Of a stretch of 64,000 bases of DNA, positions 38,113-46,352 are shown in pieces. A model generated the notes under the pieces. The model did no database searches. It saw only the letters and a program-made list of their open reading frames with translations, and was not told where the DNA came from. The position numbers and the translations under genes were made by a program. Numbering within the stretch: the first letter of the stretch is position 1; each line of letters opens with the position of its first letter. Source of the stretch: Pirellulales bacterium (GTDB lineage Bacteria > Planctomycetota > Planctomycetia > Pirellulales > JACPPG01); the NCBI GenBank assembly GCA_035546535.1, contig DASZWQ010000069.1:52583-116582 (forward strand), given 5' to 3'.

Positions 38113-38601
38113 ATGGCAGGCCAGCGATGTCAAACGTTTGCTTACCTCCGGTCGCAGGCCGCGTCTCTTGTTTCCGATCGTGGGCGCAAGCGGCCATCAA
38201 TAAGTCCCTGGCTCGGCTGCACAGTACTGGCGATACTGTCCGGCTGTAGCCGCGTCGATACCGTGCCGATGTCGGGCCGCGTTACGCTGGATGGTCAACC
38301 GTTGAAGGTGGGTGTGCTGACTCTGGAGCCGGACGATCCGTCAAGGGGCACCTCGACCGGCGCCGCGATTGAAAATGGCGAGTACTCGATCGCCCGTGAA
38401 AAGGGACCCAAGCGGGGTGTCAACTATCGAGTGACGATTTCCTCAATCGATCGCACCGGTCTCCAAGACTGGGAGGTTGCCAAGGATAAGATTCCACCCC
38501 GATACAATCATCAATCGGAGCTTTCGACTTTCGTTCCGCCCGACGCTTCGAAAGTCACGCAGGATTTTGAGTTGATCTCAGAGAAGCCTAAGAAGCGTTA
38601 A
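38113..38601 (+). CDS. Small transthyretin-like lipoprotein
   Basis: The ATG at 38113 has AAGGGG upstream. A long N-terminal region precedes the hydrophobic stretch and lipobox LAILSGC. The mature part is a beta-sandwich module: VPMSGRVTLDGQPLKVGVLT, then GAAIENGEYSIAREKGPKRG. This is the same kind of lipoprotein as that at 22935 and typically neighbours DUF1559 genes in planctomycetes. It lies between the two propeller paralogues. Function unknown. Confidence 0.8.
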   Translation: MAGQRCQTFAYLRSQAASLVSDRGRKRPSISPWLGCTVLAILSGCSRVDTVPMSGRVTLDGQPLKVGVLTLEPDDPSRGTSTGAAIENGEYSIAREKGPKRGVNYRVTISSIDRTGLQDWEVAKDKIPPRYNHQSELSTFVPPDASKVTQDFELISEKPKKR

Positions 38602-38633
38602 CATAATCGCACATCCCCCATGGGGACAATGAA

Positions 38634-39737
38634 ATGCAACGACGAATACTATCCATCGTCTGGCTGATAGGCCTGATAATTCCCTCCGCACCGGCGAACG
38701 CCGCGGATTCGTTGGGTTCTCTGGCGTTTGCCGAGTTGAGATTCGAGGGAGAGTACGGCAGCGATCTGTACAACGGCAAGGCAACCGCGCCGGCGACCGG
38801 CGCGATCTATTCGATCCGGGAAGACGGCTCTGGATTGCAGCCCTTGGCAGACGTCGGCGGAGTGACGACGTACCCGCGCTACAGCCCCCAAGGTGATTGG
38901 CTGTACTTTCAATCCAACGCGAGCGGCCAATCGCAGGTCTATCGCTGCCGAGCGGACGGCACCGAGGTTGTGAATCTGTCGGCTTCGCGCGGCCTGGGGC
39001 CGGAGTGGAGCACGGCCTTTGGCTGCGCGCTGTCGGCCAACGGTGAGCGGCTGGTTTATTCCGTGCAAGGGGGCAGTCCCACGCCGCGCATTGTCGCGTG
39101 TCAGGCCGATGGGCAAAGCGCTGCGTGGGTGGCACCCGATCTGGGTTACATCTATATGGCCTCACCGGATGCCACCGGGGCCCGGATTGCTTTCTCGGGG
39201 CCAGCGCGTGAGTATCGACTCTCGATCAGCGAGCGACCGTTCGCCGAGGCCCGGCTGCTGACGCCCGATCATCCCGATTCCTACGTCCCGCAATTCACGC
39301 GCGACGGGGAGTCGCTCTTGTTTCTGCGAAAGGACGGAGATCTCTATTCTGTCGATATCGCCAGCACCAAAGTTCGCCGCTTGACGCAGGGCAACGACTA
39401 TGTCGAGTTCCATCTATCGCCAAAAGATTTGCACGGGTCGACCGACGGCCCGCACCTTTCGCCCGATGGAAAACGGGTGGCGTATATCGCCAGGCGCGAT
39501 GGCGTGCCGCAGGTGTGCATGATGAATCTCGACGGTACCGAGCAGCGGCAGATTACGCATCGAAACTCCCCCTGCGGGCGCGTGCGCTGGAGCCCAGATG
39601 GACGGCGCTTGGCCTTTGTCTCCTTCGAGCCGACGCGTCCGCAGTTATTTATCATCAGCGCGGCTGGCGGCGAGCCGAAACAGATCACCAAGGTCGAGGG
39701 AGCCGTGTACTGGATGGATTGGCGCCCGGAATCGTAG
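38634..39737 (+). CDS. Secreted TolB-like beta-propeller protein
   Basis: The 367-residue protein has a signal peptide (IVWLIGLIIPSAPANA) and PD40 blades: YPRYSPQGDWLYFQSNASGQ, SYVPQFTRDGESLLFLRKDG, PHLSPDGKRVAYIARRDG and RVRWSPDGRRLAFVSF. It aligns along its whole length with residues about 60-395 of the protein at 36633, including a shared QRQ(L/I)T phrase, but has neither dockerin nor PEP-CTERM. It is probably a soluble or loosely held version of the anchored paralogue. Confidence 0.88.
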   Translation: MQRRILSIVWLIGLIIPSAPANAADSLGSLAFAELRFEGEYGSDLYNGKATAPATGAIYSIREDGSGLQPLADVGGVTTYPRYSPQGDWLYFQSNASGQSQVYRCRADGTEVVNLSASRGLGPEWSTAFGCALSANGERLVYSVQGGSPTPRIVACQADGQSAAWVAPDLGYIYMASPDATGARIAFSGPAREYRLSISERPFAEARLLTPDHPDSYVPQFTRDGESLLFLRKDGDLYSVDIASTKVRRLTQGNDYVEFHLSPKDLHGSTDGPHLSPDGKRVAYIARRDGVPQVCMMNLDGTEQRQITHRNSPCGRVRWSPDGRRLAFVSFEPTRPQLFIISAAGGEPKQITKVEGAVYWMDWRPES

Positions 39738-39839
39738 CCCGAGAGTGCGACTGTGGGTGCACATACGCGATCGCCAAAGCACGGTGTATTGCGATGATCA
39801 TTAAGACAATGCTCTGATGGATGTTGGGGGAGCGTTTTC

Positions 39840-40604
39840 ATGGCAACTGCCGGTGTCGATGAGCATTTCAAGGCGGATTTCGATCGCAACGGATTCGTCG
39901 TGATACCTGGTTTTCTGGCGGCAGAAGACTTTGCTGAATTACGTCACAACTTGGATCGCTACATTCGCGAAGTCGTCCCTGGCCTTTCCGACGGCGATGC
40001 TTTCTACGAATGCCGTGAGCAGCCCGAAACTCTCAAGCAATTGCAGCGCATGAGTGGCGATCCGTACTTTGCCGATTATCGCTTCCACCCTCGCTGGGTC
40101 GCATTGGCGGAAACGTTACTGGGTGAACCAGCGAACGCGGAGCCGCCGGAATGGTTCAACAAGCCCCCTCGCACGAACCACGTTACGCCGCCGCATCAGG
40201 ACAATTATTACTTCTGTCTGACGCCGCCTAGTGTGCTGACGATTTGGCTGGCGCTCGATGACGTCGACGCCGAGAACGGATGTCTGCGCTTTGTCGCGGG
40301 ATCGCATCGGCGCGGCTATCGCGCGCATTGCACGTCGGCGATCTTGGGATTTTCGCAAGGAATCAACGACTATGCGGCCGCAGATTTTGTGCAAGAGGTT
40401 GCCGCCCCTGTGCGTGCCGGAGACGCGGTGGTTCACAGCGGCATGACGATCCACCGCGCGGATGCGAATCTGTCCCTGACGCGCCAGCGCCGCTCGTTCG
40501 CGATGGTCTTCAAGGGTGTGTCGTGTCAGCGCGATGAAGCTGCCTATGGGCGGTACCGAGCCGCGGCGCGCCAACAACGTAAGGAACTCGGATTGAAGGC
40601 GTAG
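39840..40604 (+). CDS. Phytanoyl-CoA dioxygenase (PhyH)-family protein
   Basis: Good SD site (GGGGGAGCG) before ATG 39840. The 254-residue protein has the Fe(II)/2-oxoglutarate facial triad: His119-x-Asp121 in TPPHQDNYYF and a distal His at 199 or 205 (VVHSGMTIHRADAN), followed by an Arg-rich QRRSFAMVF for 2-oxoglutarate. It also has LDDVDAENGCLRFVAGSH, typical for PhyH. Such enzymes hydroxylate small acids or natural products. It starts a co-oriented group with an RraA-like protein, MFS transporter and hydrolase. Confidence 0.9.
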   Translation: MATAGVDEHFKADFDRNGFVVIPGFLAAEDFAELRHNLDRYIREVVPGLSDGDAFYECREQPETLKQLQRMSGDPYFADYRFHPRWVALAETLLGEPANAEPPEWFNKPPRTNHVTPPHQDNYYFCLTPPSVLTIWLALDDVDAENGCLRFVAGSHRRGYRAHCTSAILGFSQGINDYAAADFVQEVAAPVRAGDAVVHSGMTIHRADANLSLTRQRRSFAMVFKGVSCQRDEAAYGRYRAAARQQRKELGLKA

Positions 40605-40644
40605 CGCAGAAAGCGCGCCAAAGTATTGCCTAACAGGAACAGAG

Positions 40645-41385
40645 ATGACCATGATCGAGCGACACGTTCTTGAGCAGTTAGCAAGTTTCGATACGGCATT
40701 GCTGGCAAACACCATCGGGTACATCGACGACACGCCCGCCGCCGAACTCTACGTGAGCGCCGCGATTAAATGCGTCACGCCCTCGCTGCCTCCCAGCGTT
40801 GGGATCGCCTTCACCTGCGAATTAGACAGTAGTACTCCCGGCAATGTGGCGGATGTCGATCGGTATTGGGAGCAGATGGAGGAAATGTCCAAGTGCTCGC
40901 TGCCCATCGTGTGGGTCGTGAAGGCGGTGGGATCGCGGCCCGAGCATGAGTGTGTCCTTGGCGATGGCATGGCCAAGACGCTGCACTCCGTCGGCTGTGG
41001 CGCTTTGGTCTCGGACGGTTATGTGCGCGACGTGCAGGGGCTATTGCAGGTGCCTTTTGCCGCCTATTGTCGTGGCAGGGCCATTCATCATTGTGCCTTG
41101 CGGTTCACGGCGGTGAACCGGCCCGTCGAAATCGGCGGCCTGATGATTCGCCCGGGCGACGTGATTCACGCTAATGAAGAAGGAGTGATTCGCATCCCGC
41201 AATCGTGTCTACTTTCTTTGAACGAAGGTGCCACGCGCATGCGAGCCTTCGAGCAGGAAGCTCACCGCATGCTCGTGCGCACCGATCTGTCGCTCAGCCA
41301 GAAACGGGATGCGGTGCAGGATCTCATTGCTGAATACGGATTTGCCGACTGCGTTGCTGGCAAAACCACTCGATCGAATTCCTAG
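40645..41385 (+). CDS. RraA-like protein (HMG/oxaloacetate aldolase-like)
   Basis: The frame starts ATGACC at 40645 with AGGAAC upstream. It carries the RraA fold motifs VLGDGMAKTLHSVGCGALVSDG and YVRDVQGL, then GRAIHHCALRF and PGDVIHANEEGVIRIP. The R-x-x-D pair of VRDVQ is the metal/substrate site of class II aldolases in this fold. In metabolic clusters these proteins act as 4-hydroxy-4-methyl-2-oxoglutarate-type aldolases or oxaloacetate decarboxylases rather than RNase E inhibitors. That reading fits this context. Confidence 0.88.
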   Translation: MTMIERHVLEQLASFDTALLANTIGYIDDTPAAELYVSAAIKCVTPSLPPSVGIAFTCELDSSTPGNVADVDRYWEQMEEMSKCSLPIVWVVKAVGSRPEHECVLGDGMAKTLHSVGCGALVSDGYVRDVQGLLQVPFAAYCRGRAIHHCALRFTAVNRPVEIGGLMIRPGDVIHANEEGVIRIPQSCLLSLNEGATRMRAFEQEAHRMLVRTDLSLSQKRDAVQDLIAEYGFADCVAGKTTRSNS

Positions 41386-41476
41386 CCGCGTCGAACTACC
41401 CCAGCCCGTATGATGCCTGACAACACATGCAGCTTGGCTCCGCCGGTTCGATAGCCGCCGGCGCGCTTAGGTCACC

Positions 41477-42736
41477 ATGAACAGAAGCTCCTTGACTTCC
41501 AACGTCTGGTTGATCGTCGCGCTACTTTGGATCGTGGCCTGCCTGAACTATCTCGACCGCATGATGATCACCACCATGCGTGTGTCATTGATCGAGGCGG
41601 TACCCATGACGGACGCGCAATTCGGGCTGCTCACCAGCGCGTTCTTGTGGGTGTACGGCGCCCTCAGCCCGCTGGCGGGCTATCTGGCCGACCGAGTTGG
41701 ACGAAGTCGGGTGATCGTGCTCAGTCTGTTCGTCTGGTCAGCCGTCACCTGGCTGACCGGACGTGCCGAGACCTTCGAGCAGTTGTTGGCGGCCCGAGCC
41801 CTGATGGGCGTGAGCGAGGCTTGCTACATTCCTGCGGCGCTCGCATTGATTGCCGACGCGCACGGTAGCGCCACTCGTTCCCTGGCGACCGGAATCCATA
41901 TGACGGGCATCTTCGTCGGATCGGCTTTAGGTGGTCTCGGCGGGATACTCGCCGAGCGTTATGGTTGGAGCACTCCCTTCACTTACTTTGGCGCGTTCGG
42001 GATGTTCTATGCAGTTTTGTTGGCGTTCGCTTTCCGCAGAGTGTCGCCGCCCGATACTGCTACCTCGGAACACGGCGCGTCATCGATCGCTTTCGGCGAA
42101 GCGTTGCAGAGTCTGCTCAGTCGTGGCTCATTCTGGGTGTTGGCTGTTTACTGGGGACTGTTGGGCGTCGCGGGGTGGGTGATCGGTGCCTGGATGCCGA
42201 CTTATTTGAACGAAGAATTTCATTTGAGCCAGGGCGCGGCCGGTATCTCGGCCACCGGTTACTTGCAGGCAGCCGCACTCGTGGGCGTGCTTTTCGGCGG
42301 CGCTTGGGCAGATCGCTGGAGCCGCACGAATCGCCGCGGACCCATTCTCGTGCCAGCGCTGGGCCTTTGCCTGGCAGCGCCCGGGATCTTGCTGGCGGCC
42401 AGTTCCACCTGGCTGTACGGCGCTATTCTCGGATTGACCATTTATGGGTTCACGCGCACGTTCGCGGACGCCAACATGATGCCCATCCTGTGCCTGGTTT
42501 CCGACGAACGCTATCGTGCCACCGGTTACGGCATTCTTAACCTGGTCTCGAGCCTGGTCGGCGGCGTCGGCGTTTACGCCGGCGGGGCGCTGCGCGATCG
42601 AGACGTGGGCTTGACGTCGATTTTCCTGTTCGTCGGGTTACTGCTGGTCGTTTGTGCGATGCTCTTATCTCTTGTGCGGCTTGCCGGAACTGACCTGCGG
42701 AGTGATGCCGCCCTAACGCCAGTCACCGCCGACTGA
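41477..42736 (+). CDS. MFS transporter
   Basis: The 419-residue protein has 12 predicted hydrophobic segments and the MFS loop 2-3 signature GYLADRVGRSRVI. Segment 1 (WLIVALLWIVACLNYLDRMM) resembles the anion:cation symporter group for organic acids and hexuronates. AGGT precedes the ATG. Placement between the RraA-like and hydrolase genes suggests it imports the substrate of this pathway. Confidence 0.92.
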   Translation: MNRSSLTSNVWLIVALLWIVACLNYLDRMMITTMRVSLIEAVPMTDAQFGLLTSAFLWVYGALSPLAGYLADRVGRSRVIVLSLFVWSAVTWLTGRAETFEQLLAARALMGVSEACYIPAALALIADAHGSATRSLATGIHMTGIFVGSALGGLGGILAERYGWSTPFTYFGAFGMFYAVLLAFAFRRVSPPDTATSEHGASSIAFGEALQSLLSRGSFWVLAVYWGLLGVAGWVIGAWMPTYLNEEFHLSQGAAGISATGYLQAAALVGVLFGGAWADRWSRTNRRGPILVPALGLCLAAPGILLAASSTWLYGAILGLTIYGFTRTFADANMMPILCLVSDERYRATGYGILNLVSSLVGGVGVYAGGALRDRDVGLTSIFLFVGLLLVVCAMLLSLVRLAGTDLRSDAALTPVTAD

Positions 42737-42745
42737 GGAAAATGC

Positions 42746-43501
42746 ATGACCACGGTCCAAATAAATCAAACCAAGGATGGCGTACGCTTCGGAACCTGGA
42801 GCCTCGAGGTCGCCCGTCCCGCCCCCCTCCTGCTTGTGCTCGCCAATTCCATCGAAGGCACGCTGGGCGATCCGTATTTCCGCCAGTGTGGAAATCAACT
42901 GGCCCAGCAAGGTTTTGTCTGCGCCTCGCTTGATTTACCGTGCCATGGGCAGGAGCGCCACGCGGGCGAGCCGGAGGGCATGGACGGCTGGCGACAGCGA
43001 TTTGACAAGGGAGAAGATTTTATCGGCCGCTTCGTCAACCGCGCGAAGTTGGTCCTTGATCATCTCATCAATGAACGTATCGCGGACCCGCAGAAGATTG
43101 CGCTGGTGGGCACGTCGCGAGGGGCGTTCGCCGCTGCCCATCTGATGGCCGCCGATCCGCGCGTGCAATGCGCTGCGCTCATTGCACCGCTTATTGAATT
43201 CGAGACTTTGGTCGAATTTCACGCTCCTGAGAAACCGGAAGCGCTACAGGCCCAGTCGCTCATAGCCTTGGCGCCGCGGTTGGCTGGCCGGCGCATCTGG
43301 ATCGTCATCGGTGATCAGGATGCACGCGTCGGTACGGATCGTGCCATCGCCCTGGCCCGCAACTTGACGACCGCCGCCTGCGCGCAGCACAAGCCGTCGC
43401 AGGTCGAACTGCACGTCCTGCCCGAGCCCCGCGGGCATACTACGCCGGCCGGCGCCGCCGAGGCGAGCGCCGTATGGATCTGGCAGCAGTTGCAACTTTA
43501 G
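42746..43501 (+). CDS. Alpha/beta hydrolase (dienelactone hydrolase-like)
   Basis: GAGGAAA precedes the ATG at 42746, nine bases after the transporter stop. The 251-residue protein has nucleophile elbow VGTSRGAFAA with Ser124, an Asp in IVIGDQDARVG and His in EPRGHTTPAG, so a full catalytic triad. No signal peptide, so it is cytoplasmic. It probably hydrolyses an ester or lactone of the substrate brought in by the neighbouring transporter; this is inferred from context. Confidence 0.88.
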   Translation: MTTVQINQTKDGVRFGTWSLEVARPAPLLLVLANSIEGTLGDPYFRQCGNQLAQQGFVCASLDLPCHGQERHAGEPEGMDGWRQRFDKGEDFIGRFVNRAKLVLDHLINERIADPQKIALVGTSRGAFAAAHLMAADPRVQCAALIAPLIEFETLVEFHAPEKPEALQAQSLIALAPRLAGRRIWIVIGDQDARVGTDRAIALARNLTTAACAQHKPSQVELHVLPEPRGHTTPAGAAEASAVWIWQQLQL

Positions 43502-43866
43502 GGGTCAAGCATTCGAACTGCAGGCTCCAGCACGAACTCGAAGGCAGGGGCGTGATGAGAAGACGAGCGAGGGACTCGGGAACGATCCGGCAGGTAACTT
43601 GGCAGCCGCGAACGTACGCTCGGCTGACGACGCTTGGCTAAATGCTTGTCCCGCCTCGTGTCGCCGATTACTTTGTTATTGCCTCTCTAGTGGCATTTGG
43701 CTCGCGCATTCTTCGGCAAAAGCTACTGACGAATCTCTTCTGTAACGCCGGATTGCCTCCCCTGATCCGTGGTCGAAGCAATCGCATCCGGTGATTCAGT
43801 AGCCAACTTTGCAGTCGTTTCGGCGCATGGTGCGCCGTGACAGGTGCCTCGTAGTCGTCAGTCGCC
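43502..43866. other. Spacer, no gene seen
   Basis: About 365 bases between the hydrolase and the HAF-repeat protein. The minus-strand open frame 43668-43952 overlaps the next gene's start and has no recognisable content. No RNA gene or strong inverted repeat is apparent. Confidence 0.45.
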
Positions 43867-45015
43867 ATGTGGAAGCTTCGTAGACTCATTCCGGGTGCAT
43901 TACTCTGTGTGGCAGTCCTAAGACCGGCTATCGGCCGACCCGCCACGTACACCTTCCAGGCGCTCGGCAGCTTGAACGGCGCAACGAACTACAACAGTAA
44001 TGCCACGGCCCTGTCGGCGGACGGCTCTGTCGTCGTTGGCAGAATTGCTGGCGGCGGAATTCCTGGTCAGGGATTCTTCTGGACTAAGGCCGGCGGAATG
44101 GTCGGCCTTGGCCATTTGCCGGGCGCTCCGTTTGGCGCGGGCGCCAACGCCGTGTCCGCCGACGGATCCATTGTGGTCGGAGAAGACGGTTCATTCCCGC
44201 CGGATGCCTTTCGCTGGACCGCGGGCGGAGGAATCTCGAACCTCGGCAATCTTCCGGGCGGCAGCATGCCGAACGCCGCCGAGGGCATTTCGGCAGACGG
44301 CACGACGATCGTCGGTATCGGTACTTCATCGCAAGGCACCGAAGCGTTCCGCTGGACAGCGGCCACGGGCATGGTGGGGCTGGGCGCCTTGCCCGGTGGC
44401 ACGTTCAATAGCGAGGCCCTCGCCATCTCCGCCGATGGTTCGGTCATCGTCGGAGGAACAAGTTCGGCCGCCGGAACCCAAGCTTTCCGTTGGACTCAAG
44501 CCGGCGGCATGGTAGGACTCGGCGATTTTCAAAACACGGTTTTGAATAGCACTGCCTTGGGAGTTTCCGCCGATGGTTCGGTCATCGTTGGAGATGGCAC
44601 TTCCACTGCCGGTACCGAGGCATTCCGCTGGACAGCCGCGGGCGGGATGATTCCGCTGGGATATTTGCACGCGGGCGACTCGAGTAGCTACGCCCGCGGC
44701 GTCTCGGCCGACGGTCGAACGATCATTGGCGATTCGGGTCACACGGCGATTTTGTGGACACCTGACACCGGCATGCAGGATGTAAAAAGTCTGCTGTTGG
44801 CGCACGGCGTGAGCCAGGTCGCCGGATGGCAGTTGACCGTGGGGGCGGCCATCTCCGCCGATGGTCACACAATCGCAGGAACCGGCGTCAGCCCGGCGGG
44901 CCTGAGCGAAGCCTGGTTCGCGACCATCCCCGAGCCGCCGAGCATTGTTTTTGTCGCGGTCGCGCTGCTTTCCGCAGCACGATTCTCGGCTTACCGGAAA
45001 CGCGATCGCTGTTAA
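43867..45015 (+). CDS. HAF-repeat (extracellular repeat) PEP-CTERM-like protein
   Basis: The 382-residue protein begins with a signal peptide (LIPGALLCVAVLRPAIG). It consists of about seven repeats of the form GISADGTTIVG ... EAFRWTAATGMVGLGALPGG, the HAF family of extracellular repeats. It ends with IPEPPSIVFVAVALLSAARF and a basic YRKRDR, a slightly altered PEP-CTERM signal. It probably forms a beta-propeller at the surface. It is the last chromosomal gene before the island border. Confidence 0.88.
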   Translation: MWKLRRLIPGALLCVAVLRPAIGRPATYTFQALGSLNGATNYNSNATALSADGSVVVGRIAGGGIPGQGFFWTKAGGMVGLGHLPGAPFGAGANAVSADGSIVVGEDGSFPPDAFRWTAGGGISNLGNLPGGSMPNAAEGISADGTTIVGIGTSSQGTEAFRWTAATGMVGLGALPGGTFNSEALAISADGSVIVGGTSSAAGTQAFRWTQAGGMVGLGDFQNTVLNSTALGVSADGSVIVGDGTSTAGTEAFRWTAAGGMIPLGYLHAGDSSSYARGVSADGRTIIGDSGHTAILWTPDTGMQDVKSLLLAHGVSQVAGWQLTVGAAISADGHTIAGTGVSPAGLSEAWFATIPEPPSIVFVAVALLSAARFSAYRKRDRC

Positions 45016-45124
45016 TCGCATCCTTCTAAACGAGGCACGTCGATGGCTGCCTGCGAACGGGGGCAGCGTGCTTTATGTGATTTCACGGTCGCGCCAGTGC
45101 ATTGTCGTAAGTGTCGAGCCTGTC

Positions 45125-45163
45125 AACAAAAACAGCCCGCTGACAACTCATGTCAACGGGCTG
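45125..45163 (-). terminator. Rho-independent terminator of the split tRNA-Ala gene
   Basis: Read on the minus strand, a near-perfect stem between 45163 and 45133 (cagcccg...cgggctg with ttgaca/tgtcag arms) is followed by TTTTTGTT at 45132-45125. It lies 7 bases beyond the tRNA 3' end, so it is the original terminator of that tRNA, kept in place when the gene was split. Confidence 0.75.
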
Positions 45164-45169
45164 CAAGAG

Positions 45170-45211
45170 TGGAGCGGAAGGGAGTCGAACCCTCGACCTC
45201 TGCATTGCGAA
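45170..45211 (-). tRNA. tRNA-Ala(CGC) 3' half, probable island attachment site
   Basis: On the minus strand this gives, in order, anticodon loop TTCGCAA (anticodon CGC), stem TGCAG, variable loop AGGTC, T arm GAGGG-TTCGACT-CCCTT, acceptor strand CCGCTCC and discriminator A. U at the second-last stem position would form the G3:U70 identity pair of tRNA-Ala with a GGGGCGG partner. The 5' half is missing: bases above 45211 do not pair with the anticodon stem, and no D arm follows. This is the typical scar of integration at the anticodon loop. Confidence 0.75.
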
Positions 45212-45356
45212 GGACTCGGGCAGTCTGCGGTTAGTTGTCAAAACCGTATCGTAGCAAAGACTTTCGGCGGATCAAAGGGTTGGACGAATTTGTCGTAAGT
45301 CGAACAGATTGATTAGGCGAAACGGATTCAGGGTACGTTAAGGGTATGCGGTACTC

Positions 45357-46352
45357 TCAGCCGGATTCGTTCGCTCCTTTCACAACCCAAGCTTTCTGAA
45401 CGTGAAAGCCAGCCTTATACGATATCTGCCCAGTCTTGCTACTTGACCAATCCTCTTGCCGCCATTCGAACTTGTCGTGCGGGGGATCGATCGGGGTGCT
45501 CATGGGACAATAGGGCATCGCCGGAATGGTAACTCTTCCCTTAAGGATTTGCGTGTCGGCGGGACAAAACGGCACAAAGAACTGAAAGCCGTGGTTCAGG
45601 ACTTGGAGCATGCACCAAAGATATGGCTCAATGTTGGGCTGCTTCCTTCGCAATAGAACGACTCTACTTTTGAACGCGTCGCTAGGACCGCTCCGAAAGG
45701 ACTTCAGTACCAGTGCGGCGGGGGGGTAAGGGCTTTCCCCAGTCATGATCCATTGAATGGCCGGACGACATTCCGACAACTGGGTACGAGGACAAATCGA
45801 ACACGCAATCTTGACGAGGGCCTTGAACGCTTCAAGCGGAATGTGCTTTGCCGACAAAGCGTCCGTTGGCAACTCAAAGGAAAAGGATGCACCGCCTGCG
45901 GCTGCTGCCTTTTCGAAAAGTTCTTTGTTGGTGAGGACGAAGTGCTGCTTTCCCTTCGGGTGCTCGATGCCCATTGTGCCACTGGGAGTCTTATAGCTTG
46001 GCGCTCCGTCTTTACCCTTCACCTGGGTGACCGATCTCAGAAAGTCCAGCCGATTGCCTAGATGATTCTCAATTCCTTCGCCGAAACGCGAGTTGCAGTC
46101 GATGCACTCGTTTTTCGTGCGGATAGTCTTGTTGCCAAGGCATTCTGGAATGGCGTGCGCCTTCTTCTTTTTGAATATTACATCCTCAGATTTCGCTCGG
46201 CCGCAAAAGCGGCACCGCTGTCCAGCGGGATCGGATGGATCGTGGTCAATGATCCACGTCAGGCGTTTTGTCACGAATGGATAGTCAACGACCACCTCGT
46301 ATCGGTTGGCGTAATACGCCGTCGCATCTTGCGCTCGTTTTCCAGATGGCAT
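45357..46352 (-). CDS. HNH-type endonuclease-like protein
   Basis: The N-terminal part has a zinc-bound HNH core of the HNH_5 kind: C47RFC50, then KAHAIPE with His66, then NECIDCNSRFG with Cys83, Cys86 and Asn87. The remaining 230 residues, with several aromatic and Cys residues (KIACSICPRTQLS), are not recognised. Such proteins are common in defence islands and act as DNA nucleases. The first 68 bases overlap the end of the PEP-CTERM gene on the same strand, so the true start may be slightly further in. It is the first gene inside the island. Confidence 0.8.
   Translation of the reverse strand: MPSGKRAQDATAYYANRYEVVVDYPFVTKRLTWIIDHDPSDPAGQRCRFCGRAKSEDVIFKKKKAHAIPECLGNKTIRTKNECIDCNSRFGEGIENHLGNRLDFLRSVTQVKGKDGAPSYKTPSGTMGIEHPKGKQHFVLTNKELFEKAAAAGGASFSFELPTDALSAKHIPLEAFKALVKIACSICPRTQLSECRPAIQWIMTGESPYPPAALVLKSFRSGPSDAFKSRVVLLRRKQPNIEPYLWCMLQVLNHGFQFFVPFCPADTQILKGRVTIPAMPYCPMSTPIDPPHDKFEWRQEDWSSSKTGQISYKAGFHVQKAWVVKGANESG

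Noticed and set aside
44945..45298. Plus-strand open frame of 117 codons across the tRNA remnant
   Set aside because: It is antisense to the tRNA-Ala half and its terminator; the ESNPRPLHCE phrase is a known false translation of tRNA complements.
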